Positions 1 to 11,160 of a DNA stretch of 64,000 bases are shown piece after piece. The stretch spans positions 23,873,692 to 23,937,691 of the forward strand of contig NC_081544.1 of the NCBI RefSeq assembly GCF_901000735.1, given 5' to 3'. The translations under genes and the position numbers were made by a program. The DNA is from Corylus avellana (Eukaryota > Streptophyta > Magnoliopsida > Fagales > Betulaceae). The stretch's first letter is position 1, and every line of letters starts with the position of its first letter. The notes under the pieces were generated by a model. It was not told where the DNA came from, did no database searches, and worked only from the letters and a program-made list of their open reading frames with translations.

Positions 1-540
1 TTTTTTTTTTTTGCAATTATGCTACAAAATTATTATATATATAAAAAAATAGTTGGAGAATGTATAGAGAATCAAAAGAAATCAAAAAATAGATTATATA
101 TTGTATTTTATAAAAACCTTGCAGATTCTGTTTCTCCATCAAAGAAAAAAAAAAAACTGAGAAAAAAGAGATACGGAGAAACATAATAAAAAAAAAAGTT
201 ACATAAATAAAAACAACAGAGAAACAGAGCGAAGAAAATCAGAGAGAAATGGTACAGAGAATCAAAAGAAATAAAAAAACAGAATTAAAAAAAAAAAAAA
301 AACGGAGAAACGGAACAAAGAAGGGAGACGACATAGAGAAAAAAAAAAAATCATTTGCATTTGCAAAAAAACTGTACCATAAGAATCAAAGAAAAAATAG
401 AAAGAGAGAGAACGAAATATATATATATATAGAGAGAGAGAGAGAACGAAATTTAATCTCACAAGTGGGGTTTTTTGTGGCAATTTACACAATTAATTTA
501 ATACCACATGAAATGATTAGTTAAGCCACTTATTTTTGAG
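1..540. repeat. A-rich low-complexity tract
   Basis: Mostly A-rich purine sequence with an AT microsatellite and GA runs near 417-445. The open frames across it encode only Lys/Arg/Glu or Phe/Leu homopolymer-like strings and are not credible proteins. No gene seen. Confidence 0.7.
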
Positions 541-1232
541 TGGCTTAGCTAACCCTGTGTGTATGAGATTAGTAGTTCCATGGGAATAGACTATTCTTAG
601 GAATAGAGTGTTACCAAATAAATGACTAGCTATACCTAGTGTTAACTAGTCCAATCTAAGGATCTATTTCGCAAACCAAATGGGGCCTAAAAAGACATTA
701 CAAATTAAGCAATAAATTGAAGTGTAATTGTAGTTTTTCCTAGAATTATTATTTTTGTGATTATGGCCTATTGAAGAAAGGAGGGAAAAGGGTAACCTTA
801 ATAACTATTGGTAGCTTAAAAATTAAAATTATGTTATATATATATATATATATTGAGAATTTATTGAGAGAAAAGACAGGTTCAGAAATGGCCGGATTAG
901 CAGGAGGAAGGGTAGCCCCACCCTGAATCAAAGGTTGCAGCCTTTAGTTACTGATAGTGGATGAGTTCAAAAAAGAACCACAATAGCATAGGACTATACC
1001 CCACAAGAGGCCACTTCCACAAAAGAGGGAAGCGACCAACACAAAATACAAGGGACACCAACTCCCGATAAGGAAGAGTTCAAAGGTTTATCTTGCTCTT
1101 ATATATATATATATATATTCTAACACAATTTTCATTTTATTTTTATGCTTGTAATTGAGCACTTCAATATATCCTAATTACTTTGTTGTTTATGGACTGC
1201 CCATAAATTTAGCAAGTGGCTGAAATAATTCG

Positions 1233-1272
<40 letters not shown>

Positions 1273-2880
1273 CTCTTTTGGATAAGGGAAAGCCTTGGGG
1301 GAGGGCATTTCTGTAATTAAGCAGACAGTGCGCGGAATTTGTGGAATTTCTTAATCACGGTGTGAACGGAGCCGATAGAAACCAAACACGGGGTACTTGT
1401 CATCGGGGCTGGTGACAGGTATGCAACCAAAAAGTAAAGGCTAAGTTTGACCTTTTCAGTTAAGTCATCCCATTTAAAAAGGAGTCAAATAAGGAATGCG
1501 CTAATTTCGAGGGTAAGTTTGACCTTTCAATTATGATAAGATCCTTCATTAAACGCCCCTCAACCAGCCCCTCTCTATTAAATGCTTAAACTTCCAACCA
1601 AATTTCCAACAATCTTAGCTCATACCCAGTCCGGTTCCGGTTCGGGTTTTGTTGTTTTGTTCGAACCAACCACGTCCGTACGATTGGGTTGTCGCAAACT
1701 CATTTAACATGCCATAAAAATATATAGAATATCAATTGGCAGCTACGTAATTCAGCAGCGTGCAAGAAAGATATAAGATTTTGAGCCACGTACAATAAAG
1801 TTGGACAATGGTAGGCAAGAAAATTACGCCACACACACGAAACCCTCTTTACTCGTTTCTTTTTATTGGGTGTGGTCAATTTTATGGGAACCTTCAAGTT
1901 TAGTTGTTTGTCCTACTCATTGACGGTTGAGTAGTAGTCTTACCAATTGGATTGATTTCTGGGTTAATTAACATGCTCTATATATAATAAGCAATTGGGG
2001 GACTTCTTTCAGAGTTGGTAACAAGTTTTTCCTACCCATTCTAGGACAGCCTGTTTTTTGTTTTTTTTTGTTTTTAATTCAATGGGATCATCTTGCTGAG
2101 AATTAATTCAAAATAGCTAGAAGAAAACACTAGTTTATTAATTATAATATGGGAGTTTGAATATAGTTGATACTTGTAGATTCTAAAGGGTTGATATACT
2201 TGAAAGTGTTAATTTAATTTAAATTGTTGCGTTTTGTTTGGCATATATATATGTGATCTATATATATAAAGGTCAGAGATAGAGATTGAAAGAGGTAAAA
2301 AGATGAACTCTACTTGATGATGATTTGATTATTTACGTACACTCAACATTTATACACAAATTCTATGAATCAATTTAGGAATTTACATAAATGAGAATCT
2401 GATCATCAGCCATCAGCCATCAGCCAGTGTTTGATGGTTTTTCTGATATCCCTGGTTTGGTGTGCTGCTTCTTTCCATATTGGGTATACTTTTCCCAATA
2501 TTTCCATTCAAGTTGGATTATTAATGGATATTAAAGACACGCAACTTGATGAGGAAATGGTAAAATTGCATAGGCGCAAGTGCTTTTGTAAACAGTTGTA
2601 GATGGTAGTCGATTTCGATGCTCTTTGTTTGGTCATGAAAGACAGGGTTAATTAGATGCTATATGGCCGGGTAGTGCTTGTTGTCACAATATGATTTTAC
2701 TTGCTATATATATATATATGAACGTTTCAGAGTTAATTAGATGATCTGTTTGTTAATTAGCTAGCAAGTGCAACCATGGGAAGCTTCTCTCCTTCATTGG
2801 TTTGCTGATATTCAAAGAAATGTTCCACCTTGCAAGGAAAGTCCAAATTAGCCCATATATAGTTGGAGATAATTAAAGTG
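541..2880. other. Gene-free region downstream of KCS1, with MITE debris and AT microsatellites
   Basis: No coding region is supportable. Around 583-710 is a piece related in inverted orientation to 35362-35460 (both contain TTTGGTT next to GCGAAAT or GCAAACC-type sequence), so probably the same PIF/Harbinger- or hAT-like MITE family. Pure AT repeats occur near 833-852, 1100-1118 and 1235-1270 (about 36 bp). The stretch 860-1090 is GC-richer and may be old LINE 3' sequence, but I cannot assign it. Confidence 0.5.
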
Positions 2881-2921
2881 CTCCTTATTGAAATCAAACG
2901 ATCGACCATTCATAATAAAAA

Positions 2922-2927
2922 TTTATT
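2922..2927 (-). promoter_or_regulatory. Candidate poly(A) signal of KCS copy 1
   Basis: AATAAA on the minus strand about 126 nt downstream of the KCS1 stop codon. The spacing is normal for a plant 3' UTR. In this AT-rich context the hexamer could also occur by chance. Confidence 0.4.
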
Positions 2928-3053
2928 GAAATATAACAACTGCACCATATATAGTGCTACACGTACTACTCTAACTCTCACAATTTGGCCATGCATTATT
3001 GTTGTAGATTATAATCAGAACTAACAGACACATATTCCCCCCGCTTGAATGCA

Positions 3054-6000
3054 TTAAAATTTTCTAGAAACATTGACAGATACCATTTTCGGCACATCAA
3101 CTGGAAACTCGTGAATCTCATCCGTCCAAGGATTCTTCTCCTCAGTTGGATCGATGGTCTTTAGTGCTCGCCACACAGCACTGTTACACTTGAATCCCGA
3201 ACCGAAAGCAATCTGCCACGTCCGATCACCCTTCCTAATCCTCCCCTTGGCCTCTAAGTAAGCCAATTCATACCACAAAGAACTGCTAGAAGTATTTCCG
3301 AACCTATAAAGAGTCATTCTTGAGGGTTCCATATGCCAGTCTGTGAGCTCAAGGTTCTTCTCTAGAGCATCTAGCACTGCTCTCCCTCCTGCATGAATGC
3401 AAAAGTGGTTGAAAGCCAGCTTAAAATCTGGAACATAGGCTTTCATCTTCATCTTAAAGATTTTCCTTCCCACCAAAGATGCCAAAAATAGAAGCTTTTC
3501 CGACATGGGAAGGACTAATGGCCCGAGTGTGATGATGTTGGTTTTGAGGACTTCTCCAGCGGCTTCCATTATGTCCTTTGAGAGCGAGCAACCAACTTTC
3601 CCTTCGTCATCCTCTCTTTGAAAGACACACTTGTAGAACTTATCATCGGCGCCCTTGTGGGTACGCACGGTGTGCACGAGCTCATACTTCGAGCGACGAC
3701 GATCAGAGGATCGGTTGGATAGGAGGATGGCCGCCGCACCCATGCGGAAGAGGCAATTTGAGACTAGCATTGACCGATCGTTTCCGTAGTAACAGTTGAG
3801 AGTCGTGTTCTCGGTACTCGCTATTAAGGCATAGGAGTTGGGTTGCGCCTAGTAAATACAATGAAAAGTCAAAGGGTTTGGTTATATTTATGAATAAGCA
3901 ACTCCTCTACACTACAATTAACGATGACTAGCTAAGCGTGTTCTTCTACTTTTACGTGAATATTATTATTTTTTTTAAAAAAAATTGGTCAAGTAATATT
4001 CATATAAAACCAAAACAACATCTAACATTTTCATAGTTTGGCATACACATCACTTTTATTTTATTTCAAGATAAATAGTTGTTGCTATCAATTCTTTAAT
4101 TTCAAAATTTTCCTTGCTTACATACCCATGAAGTTAATCAGAATACACTACTGTGCATTAGTAAGAAAATAATTTTTTTTTAAAACTAATTTATTTATTA
4201 TTATTATTTTTTTAAGTACAACTTCATTGCAAATGACAAAACAAGTTACACATGCAGAAATACACGAAAAGGGAAACATAAGAGAACATAACCCAACCAA
4301 GATAGGGACTTGGATTCTTTCCATTTCAAATGAAATGGAGAGGAATAAGTTAGTTATTTTTATGGAGCAATTTTGTCATTTTTGGGTTTCCTGTTTTTTA
4401 TTTGGACAAAAATGTCATCTTAAAGCAACTAAATGGATTCCCTCCATTTCAAATGAAATGGAGAGGATCCTTCTCCCCACGATAGACTACAAACACCTCA
4501 AAGCCCTGAAGATCCAAGAAGGTGGAAGTCACTTGGAAATACAACTTTTGACAGCTGCGGCCCATTATAATGGATAAAACCATTGAGAGTAAAAGAGCAC
4601 CTATAAACTTAGATCTAATCCGACTTTCAAGGAGACGAACTGACTAAGGGATGGCAACTTAGATCTAATCCGGCTTCCAAGGAAACCGAATAGTCTAAGA
4701 AGAGCAAAAACAGCGGAAGAGGATCTCCAACACAGACAAATAGTTTGAAGTCCAAATAGTTCGGATTAACATGTGAACAACAAAAATACATAGAAAAATA
4801 TAGAAATAACTCAGAAAACAACAACTTCGGCAGAGGGTGAGGCCGAGGAGAGCCATGTGGGGATGCTGAGCAACTTGTGAGGGCCATGCGTTAGTGCGCT
4901 AGATCCACACGCAGAAGCGTGTGTTCAGCGCTTCGGTGCGTGGATGGTGGGGGGAGGCACGGATGATGGCGCCAGGAAGCTGGGTCACCAGTGAGGGTAG
5001 TGGCATGAAGCGTTGCAGGCTGGAATTGGCGGAGAAATGAAGATATGATTTTTAAAAAACCCATCTTAAAAAAATCATAGATCTGGCTAGGAACGTGGTG
5101 GAGAAGGCGACTGGCGTGGAGGGAGACGATGGCTGCATTTTTTTTTAAGGATCGGGGATAAATCGTCAACAACGTATGATAGATAAAGCCTCGCAAGAGG
5201 CTAGAGAATCTAGAGAGAAAGGAGTTCTCTCAAAAGAGAGAAACTTAGAAAAGGGAAAAGGAAAGAGAAATAAAAAGGGGAGGAGGAGGGAAAACCAAAA
5301 CTAGTGTTCCCTCCTCCTCCGGTGACTTTGGCTTTTTTTGGCTTCCTCTCAATTTGTAGGAGAGATAAGAACGCTACTCGGACTCAAAGATTTATTCCAT
5401 AATAAAAGTCCAAAAGTGCTTCTTACATTGGAGGGTTTTAAGAAAATAAAATTTAAAATATGTGTGATTTTGGAAATATTTTGAAAACACTTTTATGTTT
5501 TCAAAATAAAAAAACATACTTCTCTCAAAATCATTAACAAACAACTCAAAACATAAAATATATTTTTTTAAAAAAAATCACACCATGTTAAGAGTAACCA
5601 CATGGCCACCATAATCCCAATAAGGGTAGTTGCGAGGCCGCTGCAACCTGACTGAGGTGGCTTTACGTGAAAATTAGTATGTGCTATAACATAAAACACA
5701 TGGATATGCATCTACATGGCAATTAATTAACTAAGAAAAAGGTAATATTGAGGCGAGAAATGATAGAGGTCAATAAATTTATCATATTTGGCCCATATTC
5801 TTTTATAAATAATCATTAAATTTGTGGAGTTCACTATTGACTTATGTAGGATCTACATAAGTCTACAAATTCAATGGTTGATTATAAAGGAATATGAACC
5901 AAATATAAGAAACTTATTGAATCCTAACATTTCTCTATTGAGACCAATTACCTCTAGTAACTTTTTAGCAAGGTCTATAGAAATAATCCCAGCACTGCAA

Positions 6001-6692
6001 CCCATGCCACCAAGATTGTAGGTTAAAATGTTCCCCCTGAGCTTGTAGTGATTCACAATCATGGCGGAGAGGGACGGGGTTGGACTGAAGGCGCCACAGT
6101 TAACCACAAGAATCCCTATATCTTTAGTCTTCACTCGGGTCTTTTCCAAGAGCTCATCAATGGCTCCGAACAGCACAGACTCAGCCTCCTTCCTTGCATC
6201 CGCCATGCACGGCCATTTTTCCGGGACCCTCTTGAGGGTCTCCGGCAAGTAGGTCTTCTGGCCCAACCCGGACCTTTCCAAAATCTTCTTTTGAAAGGCT
6301 AAGTTTTCCTCTGAGAAACACCCACTATTACGAACCGTTTGAATGAAAATCTCCCTTGTGCACATATACTCCGTTCCAGGCTTGTAACACGCAAAGTTTA
6401 CCAAGTAAACTTTTCTTGGGCGGTTCGTGAAGTAAAGGCTGCCCAGGAAAACAAACAGGCTTGAGCATAGGGTCACCGAAACAACCGAAACAAGATCAAA
6501 CTCTAGGGTTTGCCATAGCTTGACGAAATCTCGGAGGGTGAATGTTGAAAGATGAGCTAAAGTCATGCCAAGAAGCGGCACGAGCAAGAAGTACATGGCG
6601 TTGGAGATTAAGTAGTGGTACACAAGCTTCGCATATTCGAGGTTATTTTTCATTCTCTCAGTCTCCGGGTTCTGTTTCTTCTCATCTACCAT
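3054..6692 (-). CDS. KCS: 3-ketoacyl-CoA synthase (KCS11-like), copy 1, two exons
   Basis: Exon 1 is 6692 down to 5952 and exon 2 is 3848 down to 3054. The exon 1 boundary reads GAG/gtaatt and the acceptor reads ttactag/GCG. The joined frame is 511 aa, normal for plant KCS. KCS condenses malonyl-CoA with a long-chain acyl-CoA in the ER elongase, feeding waxes, suberin and sphingolipids. Two N-terminal membrane segments lie at about residues 27-48 and 66-88. The chalcone-synthase-like thiolase fold follows, with nucleophile Cys232 in GGMGCSAG, His399 in CIHAGGRAV and Asn432 in RFGNTSSSS, matching the family's Cys-His-Asn triad. The C-terminal half resembles the KCS11 group. A 9-bp tandem duplication near 6474-6492 adds three residues (VVS) in the second membrane segment relative to copy 2. 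The start is the first ATG, matching the MADER- start of copy 2. No disabling change seen. Confidence 0.93.
3849..5951 (-). other. KCS1 intron, enlarged by repeat insertions
   Basis: This 2103-bp intron sits at the same codon boundary as the 447-bp intron of KCS2. The extra length is repeat sequence. An 18-bp near-palindrome CCATTTCAAATGAAATGG occurs identically at 4321-4338 and 4444-4461, each followed by GAGAGGA, which is MITE-like. A GC-richer block at about 4200-5400 begins after a T-rich run and ends in CT/GA-rich sequence, resembling LINE untranslated sequence in minus orientation. Open frames at 4627-5196 have no recognisable domain. Confidence 0.65.
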
Positions 6693-6811
6693 AGTTGATC
6701 AATATGTATAAAAGAATGAGCAATAGTACCCAGAAGGCAGAACAAGAGAAAAGAGAACAAAGACGAACGTAAAAGAAGTGTGAGAGCCTAAACGGGGGGG
6801 CCGGTATGTAG

Positions 6812-6823
6812 CTATATATATAG
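6812..6823 (-). promoter_or_regulatory. Candidate TATA box of KCS1
   Basis: A TATATATA run on the minus strand about 120 nt upstream of the KCS1 start codon. Upstream (6845-6960) are two GA-rich microsatellite tracts, often found in plant core promoters and 5' leaders. The position is compatible with a leader of roughly 90 nt. Confidence 0.45.
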
Positions 6824-6878
6824 TTTGGGTTGAAGTTGCAAAATGAGAGAGAGAGAGCGAGCGAGAGAGAGAGAGAGT

Positions 6879-7004
6879 ACAGATTAATAACCATACACTA
6901 TAAGTTCCCTAAACCATTGGGTAGTTAGAGAGAGAGAGTGAGAGAGAGAGAATACAAATTAATAACCATACACTATAAGTTCCCTAAACCATTGGGTAGT
7001 TAGA
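6879..7004. repeat. Two tandem copies of a ~52-bp repeat just upstream of KCS1
   Basis: Two nearly identical blocks (about 6879-6931 and 6953-7004) run from TTAATAACCATACACT to CATTGGGTAGTTAGAG, separated by a GA-rich spacer. A diverged third copy with the same GA-rich lead-in lies at about 8118-8170. They look like ends of the MITE family that fills 7050-8700. Confidence 0.75.
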
Positions 7005-7057
7005 GCACTAGCACAGTAGCATGAGTTTCCTTTTAGAGTACAAAACTACTTTTTGTT

Positions 7058-7732
7058 TCCCTATGAAATATATTTCACAATGATTTTTCTTACATTTTCT
7101 TATACCATTAAAATATTATTTCTTTACAAAATACAAATTTTCTACCTACCCTCAATTTTTTCACAAAATCCCAACATAATCCACAATTAAAGACAAAAAG
7201 ATCAAGATGAGAGATGAAAGAGAAATATTTATATTAAAATAATGTATAGAGAACATCTTTTGGTTCCCTATACATTGGGAAACACCGTAGCAACCCTTGA
7301 GAGTTGGTTAAATGTAAAAAATTTGATGCGAGTAGATTTTTGTGATTTTTTTTTAAATTTTTCTTAAACATAAGAAAATGAATGACATATAAAGCATCTG
7401 CTGTTAGTGCTCCTATGAGCACTCATAACAACCTCCTATTTATTTTTCCTAAATTTAAAGAATCAAACCGCCTTTTGTTTTTTGGTCAAATACACTCTAC
7501 AATAGCTTCATTTATTTTTATTTATATCAATCAAATATTATTTTTTAACAAAATTTAAGCTCCTTACTTATCTTCACATTTTTTACGAAGGTCAACATAA
7601 TCCTCAATGAAAGGCAAATAAATATTGTGTTAAAATAATGAATGAGCTAGGAGCTATACTGAAGCTCTATAGTTTTTCTATGCATTGAGTAACATTGTGG
7701 CATATCAAATGTTTAGGAAAGCTGATGCAAAT

Positions 7733-7777
<45 letters not shown>

Positions 7778-8735
7778 TATTTTCTATAATTTTTTTTAAA
7801 AAAGCATTTTTAGAGTAGCTGTTGTGAATGCTATAATGCATTTAGCAGCACTTTAGCTACCTAAAGCTTTATATAATGATATAAAAAAAATCAGACGCTC
7901 ACTCTCCTCTCTAGCTTCTCTTCGCGCCACCCTATACTCCAATCACTTTCCTTTTTCCTCACAAATATCGCTCACCTACTTCCCCTTATGCACAACATTA
8001 GCGGGAGAGAGAACGAGCAGCGGATCAATGGTTGGGTCATCGTTATCTTGTAGTTGGCATCGACTTTGATGTCCCAAAACATTAAACCCTAAAAAGGGGG
8101 GAGAGAGAGAGAGAGCCTACAAATTAATTGCCATACCTTATAAGTTCCCTAAACCATTGGGTAGTTACAGTGGTACGAGCACTCAAAATAACTTTCATTT
8201 TAATTTTCCTAAATTTAAAGAATTAAACTATTTTTTGCTTCTTTATCCAAATGCAGTACTCTATAATAGCTTCTCTTATTATTATTATTATTATGTCAAC
8301 TAAATATGAGAAAGCTATATAGTAAACCTTCATATGACTGTCATACAACTATGATGATATGACTGTCACACAACTATGATGATATATATAGTAGTTAAAA
8401 TCAGCCATTGTTTTTTTTTTTTTTTTTTCTTTTCTTTTTACAAGCTTTTATTGATCCAAATGTTAATTTTCACTCCTACATCATCATAGTTGTATGATAG
8501 TCGTATGAGAGTCTACTAAATAATATTACTTTTTAAATATTATTTCTATACAAAATATAAGATCCCAACTTATTTTCACTTTTTTAAAAATTAATCCTAA
8601 TATAATTCACAATGAAAGACATAAATATTGTGTTAAAATAATGAATATATAGAGAAGCTATATGAAAGCTCTTTAGCTTTCCTATACATTGGGTAGCACT
8701 GCAGCATACGCAATGTTTAGGAAAACTATAAGGAA
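7058..8735. repeat. Mosaic of diverged MITE-like repeat units
   Basis: No gene. The stretch is built from diverged copies of the same units. The motif CATTGGGTAGCACT or a variant recurs near 7275, 7685, 8155 and 8693, usually after CTATA and before sequence ending in GTTTAGGAAA. The 7670-8060 block is a diverged direct repeat of 12040-12400, and the CACTA element at 8736 is inserted in this repeat family. A T run of about 33 bases lies at 7736-7768. Confidence 0.55.
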
Positions 8736-8825
8736 CACTACAAAAAATTCCTGTTTTAGTGACGTGTCTACAATAATTGTTTTTTTTTTTTAAAACGTCA
8801 CAAATTGGTGATGTGTTAATTTTTA

Positions 8826-9684
8826 GGGGAAAATTTACTTTACCCACTGAAGTTTGAAATGTTTTTTAATTTGAACCCCAATGTTTAAAAATTTGCAATG
8901 TACTCATTTAATGTTTCAAAAATTTGCAATTACCACCCTCCGGTACTAATTGCCGTCTAAGTAGCACTACAAAAAAAAAACAATTTTTTCCTTACTAGAG
9001 TTTACTGACGTGGCATTTCTGACATGTGTTGAATATCAGATACATAGGAGTTTGTAAATTTTTTTTTGACGTATTACTGTTTAGCAGGTCAGAATTTTCT
9101 AACGAGTCAATTTTGGCACTTCAGTAAATTGAAAAAAAAATAGTAAATTTTCTTTTCTTAAATTTTTTTTCTGGAATTTTTTTTTTTTTCAATTAAAAAA
9201 TTTATTAATTTTCAATGAAATTAATTTTTTTTTGGAATTTCTCTGCATGGCAGCTCCCTCATTATTAATTTAATTTAATTTTCAATTAAATTATTTTTTT
9301 TTGGAATTTCTCTGCACCACTGAGGATAGAAATCACCGCTCTTATGGGTGGGTTGGATTTGGGTTTGGGGGAAAGAAGATGAGAGCTTCACTGACATCCA
9401 TTTGTTATATCTTTCCGTTTGAAAGGATGTCAGTGAAGCTCACCTCTTCGAGAGGCACTATGGTCATTTCATTAGATAGGTTGGGTGCGAAATTGGAAGA
9501 CGCAGCATAAAAATCCCACATAAGACGCACGTGATGTCATTTCTGTCTACTTAGACGGCAATTAGTAATGGATGGTGTTAATTGCAAATTTTTGAAACAT
9601 TTAGGGGTACATTGCAAATTTTTAAACATTGTGGTTAAAATTGAAACACAGCTCAAATTTCAGGGGGTAAAATGAATTTTTCCA
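8826..9684. mobile_element. MULE-type MITE with ~135-bp TIRs and 9-bp target duplication
   Basis: Inverted repeats at about 8826-8964 and 9541-9684 (GGGGAAAATTTACTTTACCC versus its complement). They are flanked by a perfect 9-bp duplication TAATTTTTA at 8817-8825 and 9685-9693. Long TIRs plus a 9-bp target duplication are the signature of Mutator-like elements. Directly inside the left TIR, at 8965, sequence starts with CACTACAAAAAA and TGACGTGGC, suggesting a second CACTA-type fragment. No transposase coding capacity. Confidence 0.85.
9383..9441. other. Perfect 17-bp inverted repeat (hairpin)
   Basis: GAGCTTCACTGACATCC at 9383-9399 is exactly complementary to 9425-9441, with a 25-base loop. 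It lies in the middle of the MULE-MITE and is repeated unchanged in the second copy of the duplicated segment. Confidence 0.9.
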
Positions 9685-9692
9685 TAATTTTT

Positions 9693-10070
9693 AACACGTC
9701 ACTAAATTTTTTAGTGACGTGTTAAAGTTTACACGTACTAATTGGTGGGGTGTGAACTTTAACACGTTACTAAATAGTGACGTGTTAAAGTTCAACACGT
9801 CACCAATTTAAAAAACCATTAAAAATATTTCGGAGAGGGAAGAAACAAACAAAAAAAAAAAAAAAATAATAAAAATAAATAAATTGTGACGTGTGGAATG
9901 TTCACACGTCACCAATTGGTGATGTGTCAGAGTGACACGCCACCAATTGGTAACGTGTTACCGTGGCACGCCACCAATAAGGTGACGTGTCATAGTGACA
10001 CGTCACCTTATTGGTGACGTACCGTTGTGGCACGTCACCAGTTGGTGACTTGCCACTGTGGCATGTCACC
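9693..10070. repeat. CACTA subterminal array of CACGTCAC/GTGACGTG motifs
   Basis: More than a dozen direct and inverted copies of the ACGTCAC core or one-base variants, often paired head-to-head around a few bases. Many pairs have the form GTGACACGTCACC or ACACGTCACCAATTGGTGA. Such clusters are the binding sites of the element-encoded TNPA-type protein in CACTA transposons. That role is inferred from the family. Confidence 0.75.
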
Positions 10071-10416
10071 TCGTGGTGCATGGGGAATCAGCGCTGCACC
10101 ACGTGACGTCTCCTCCCTTCTTTTCTTTTCTTTTTTTCTTCCTCTCTTCCTCTTCCTTCTTCTCTTTTTCTCCCAGCACGCCATCATCGGCACTGTCGTC
10201 GTCTCGTCTTCTCCCTCTAACCTTTTTTCAGCTCAGTCTCTCCCTCATCGGCACTGTCTCTCCCTCTCCCGGAGTCTCTCTCCCCCTCCGGACAATCACT
10301 CTCCATATATATATATATATACATTTTTTTATTTATTAGGTATTTGTTTTAAATTTAATTTTTAGTTTAATTTTGTTGTATGGTAGGATTGTTACGAACA
10401 TGAATTGTATAAGCTA
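10071..10416. other. CT-rich stretch inside the CACTA element
   Basis: Pyrimidine-rich sequence with a short AT microsatellite (about 10304-10321). Open frames on the plus strand encode only Ser/Phe/Leu-rich low-complexity strings, so no gene is called. It may be the element's 5' leader. Confidence 0.5.
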
Positions 10417-10959
10417 GTGTCATATATAATGCTAGGCTAGGCTGTTTTATTTATGAACATATATGAATTGATTTTTTTTTTAAGTGTCAGATAAAATGCT
10501 AGGCTTTATATTTAATTTATGCAAATGAATTGCTTAATTTTTTAAAGTATCAAATATAATGCTAGCTAGGCTAGGCTATTTTATTTATGAACATGAATTG
10601 TTTAATTTTTTTAAGTGTCATATATAATGCTAGGCTAGGTTATTTAATTTATGAAAATGAATTTTTTAATTTTTTAAAGTATCAACTATAATGCTAGGCT
10701 ATTTTATATATGAACATGAATTGTTTAATTTTTTTAAGTGTCATATATAATGCTAGGCTAGGCTATTTAATTTATGAAAATGAATTGTTTAATTTTTTAA
10801 AGTATCAAATATAATGCTAGGATATGCTATTTTATTTATGAACATGAATTGTTTAATTTTTTTTAAGTGTCATATATAATGCTAGGCGATGCTATTTAAT
10901 TTATGAACATGGATTGTTTAATTTTTGGAAAGTATCATATTTAATGCTAGGCTACTAGC
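10417..10959 (+). repeat. Minisatellite of ~64-bp units in alternating A/B form
   Basis: About eight and a half tandem units. A-type units open with GTGTCATATATAATGCTAGG, B-type with GTATCAAATATAATGCTAGG. Each ends in TTTAATTTTTTAA-type sequence. The two types alternate strictly, so the true period is a dimer of about 128 bp. It lies between the CACTA subterminal array and the transposase remnant. Confidence 0.9.
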
Positions 10960-11160
10960 ATAACTCTGGAGTATTATAGGATAAAAAGATAAAAAAAGAA
11001 AAAAAAAGAAAAAAAAAAAAAAAGAGTATGAATCTAAAATTATAGCATGTTAGAAATAATAGAAATGCCCACCTAGGTAGTTTATTTATTTATTCATAAA
11101 TGATAATGTTAGGTTTGAATATAACTTGATGTATTCCTACGTTCCTAATGTAGTTACGCT

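Noticed and set aside
249..524. 91-aa plus-strand and 76-aa minus-strand frames
   Set aside because: Low-complexity A-rich DNA translated as Lys/Arg or Phe/Leu runs; no domain.
4227..5196. Three frames of 86-116 aa inside the KCS1 intron
   Set aside because: They lie in repeat insertions, overlap palindromic MITE sequence and have no recognisable domain.
9301..9510. 69-aa frame in the MULE-MITE, present in both segment copies
   Set aside because: Spans the perfect 17-bp hairpin of a non-coding MITE; its conservation only reflects the recent duplication.
10027..10365. 93-112-aa Ser/Phe/Leu-rich frames
   Set aside because: CT-rich repeat translated in two frames; no start context or domain.
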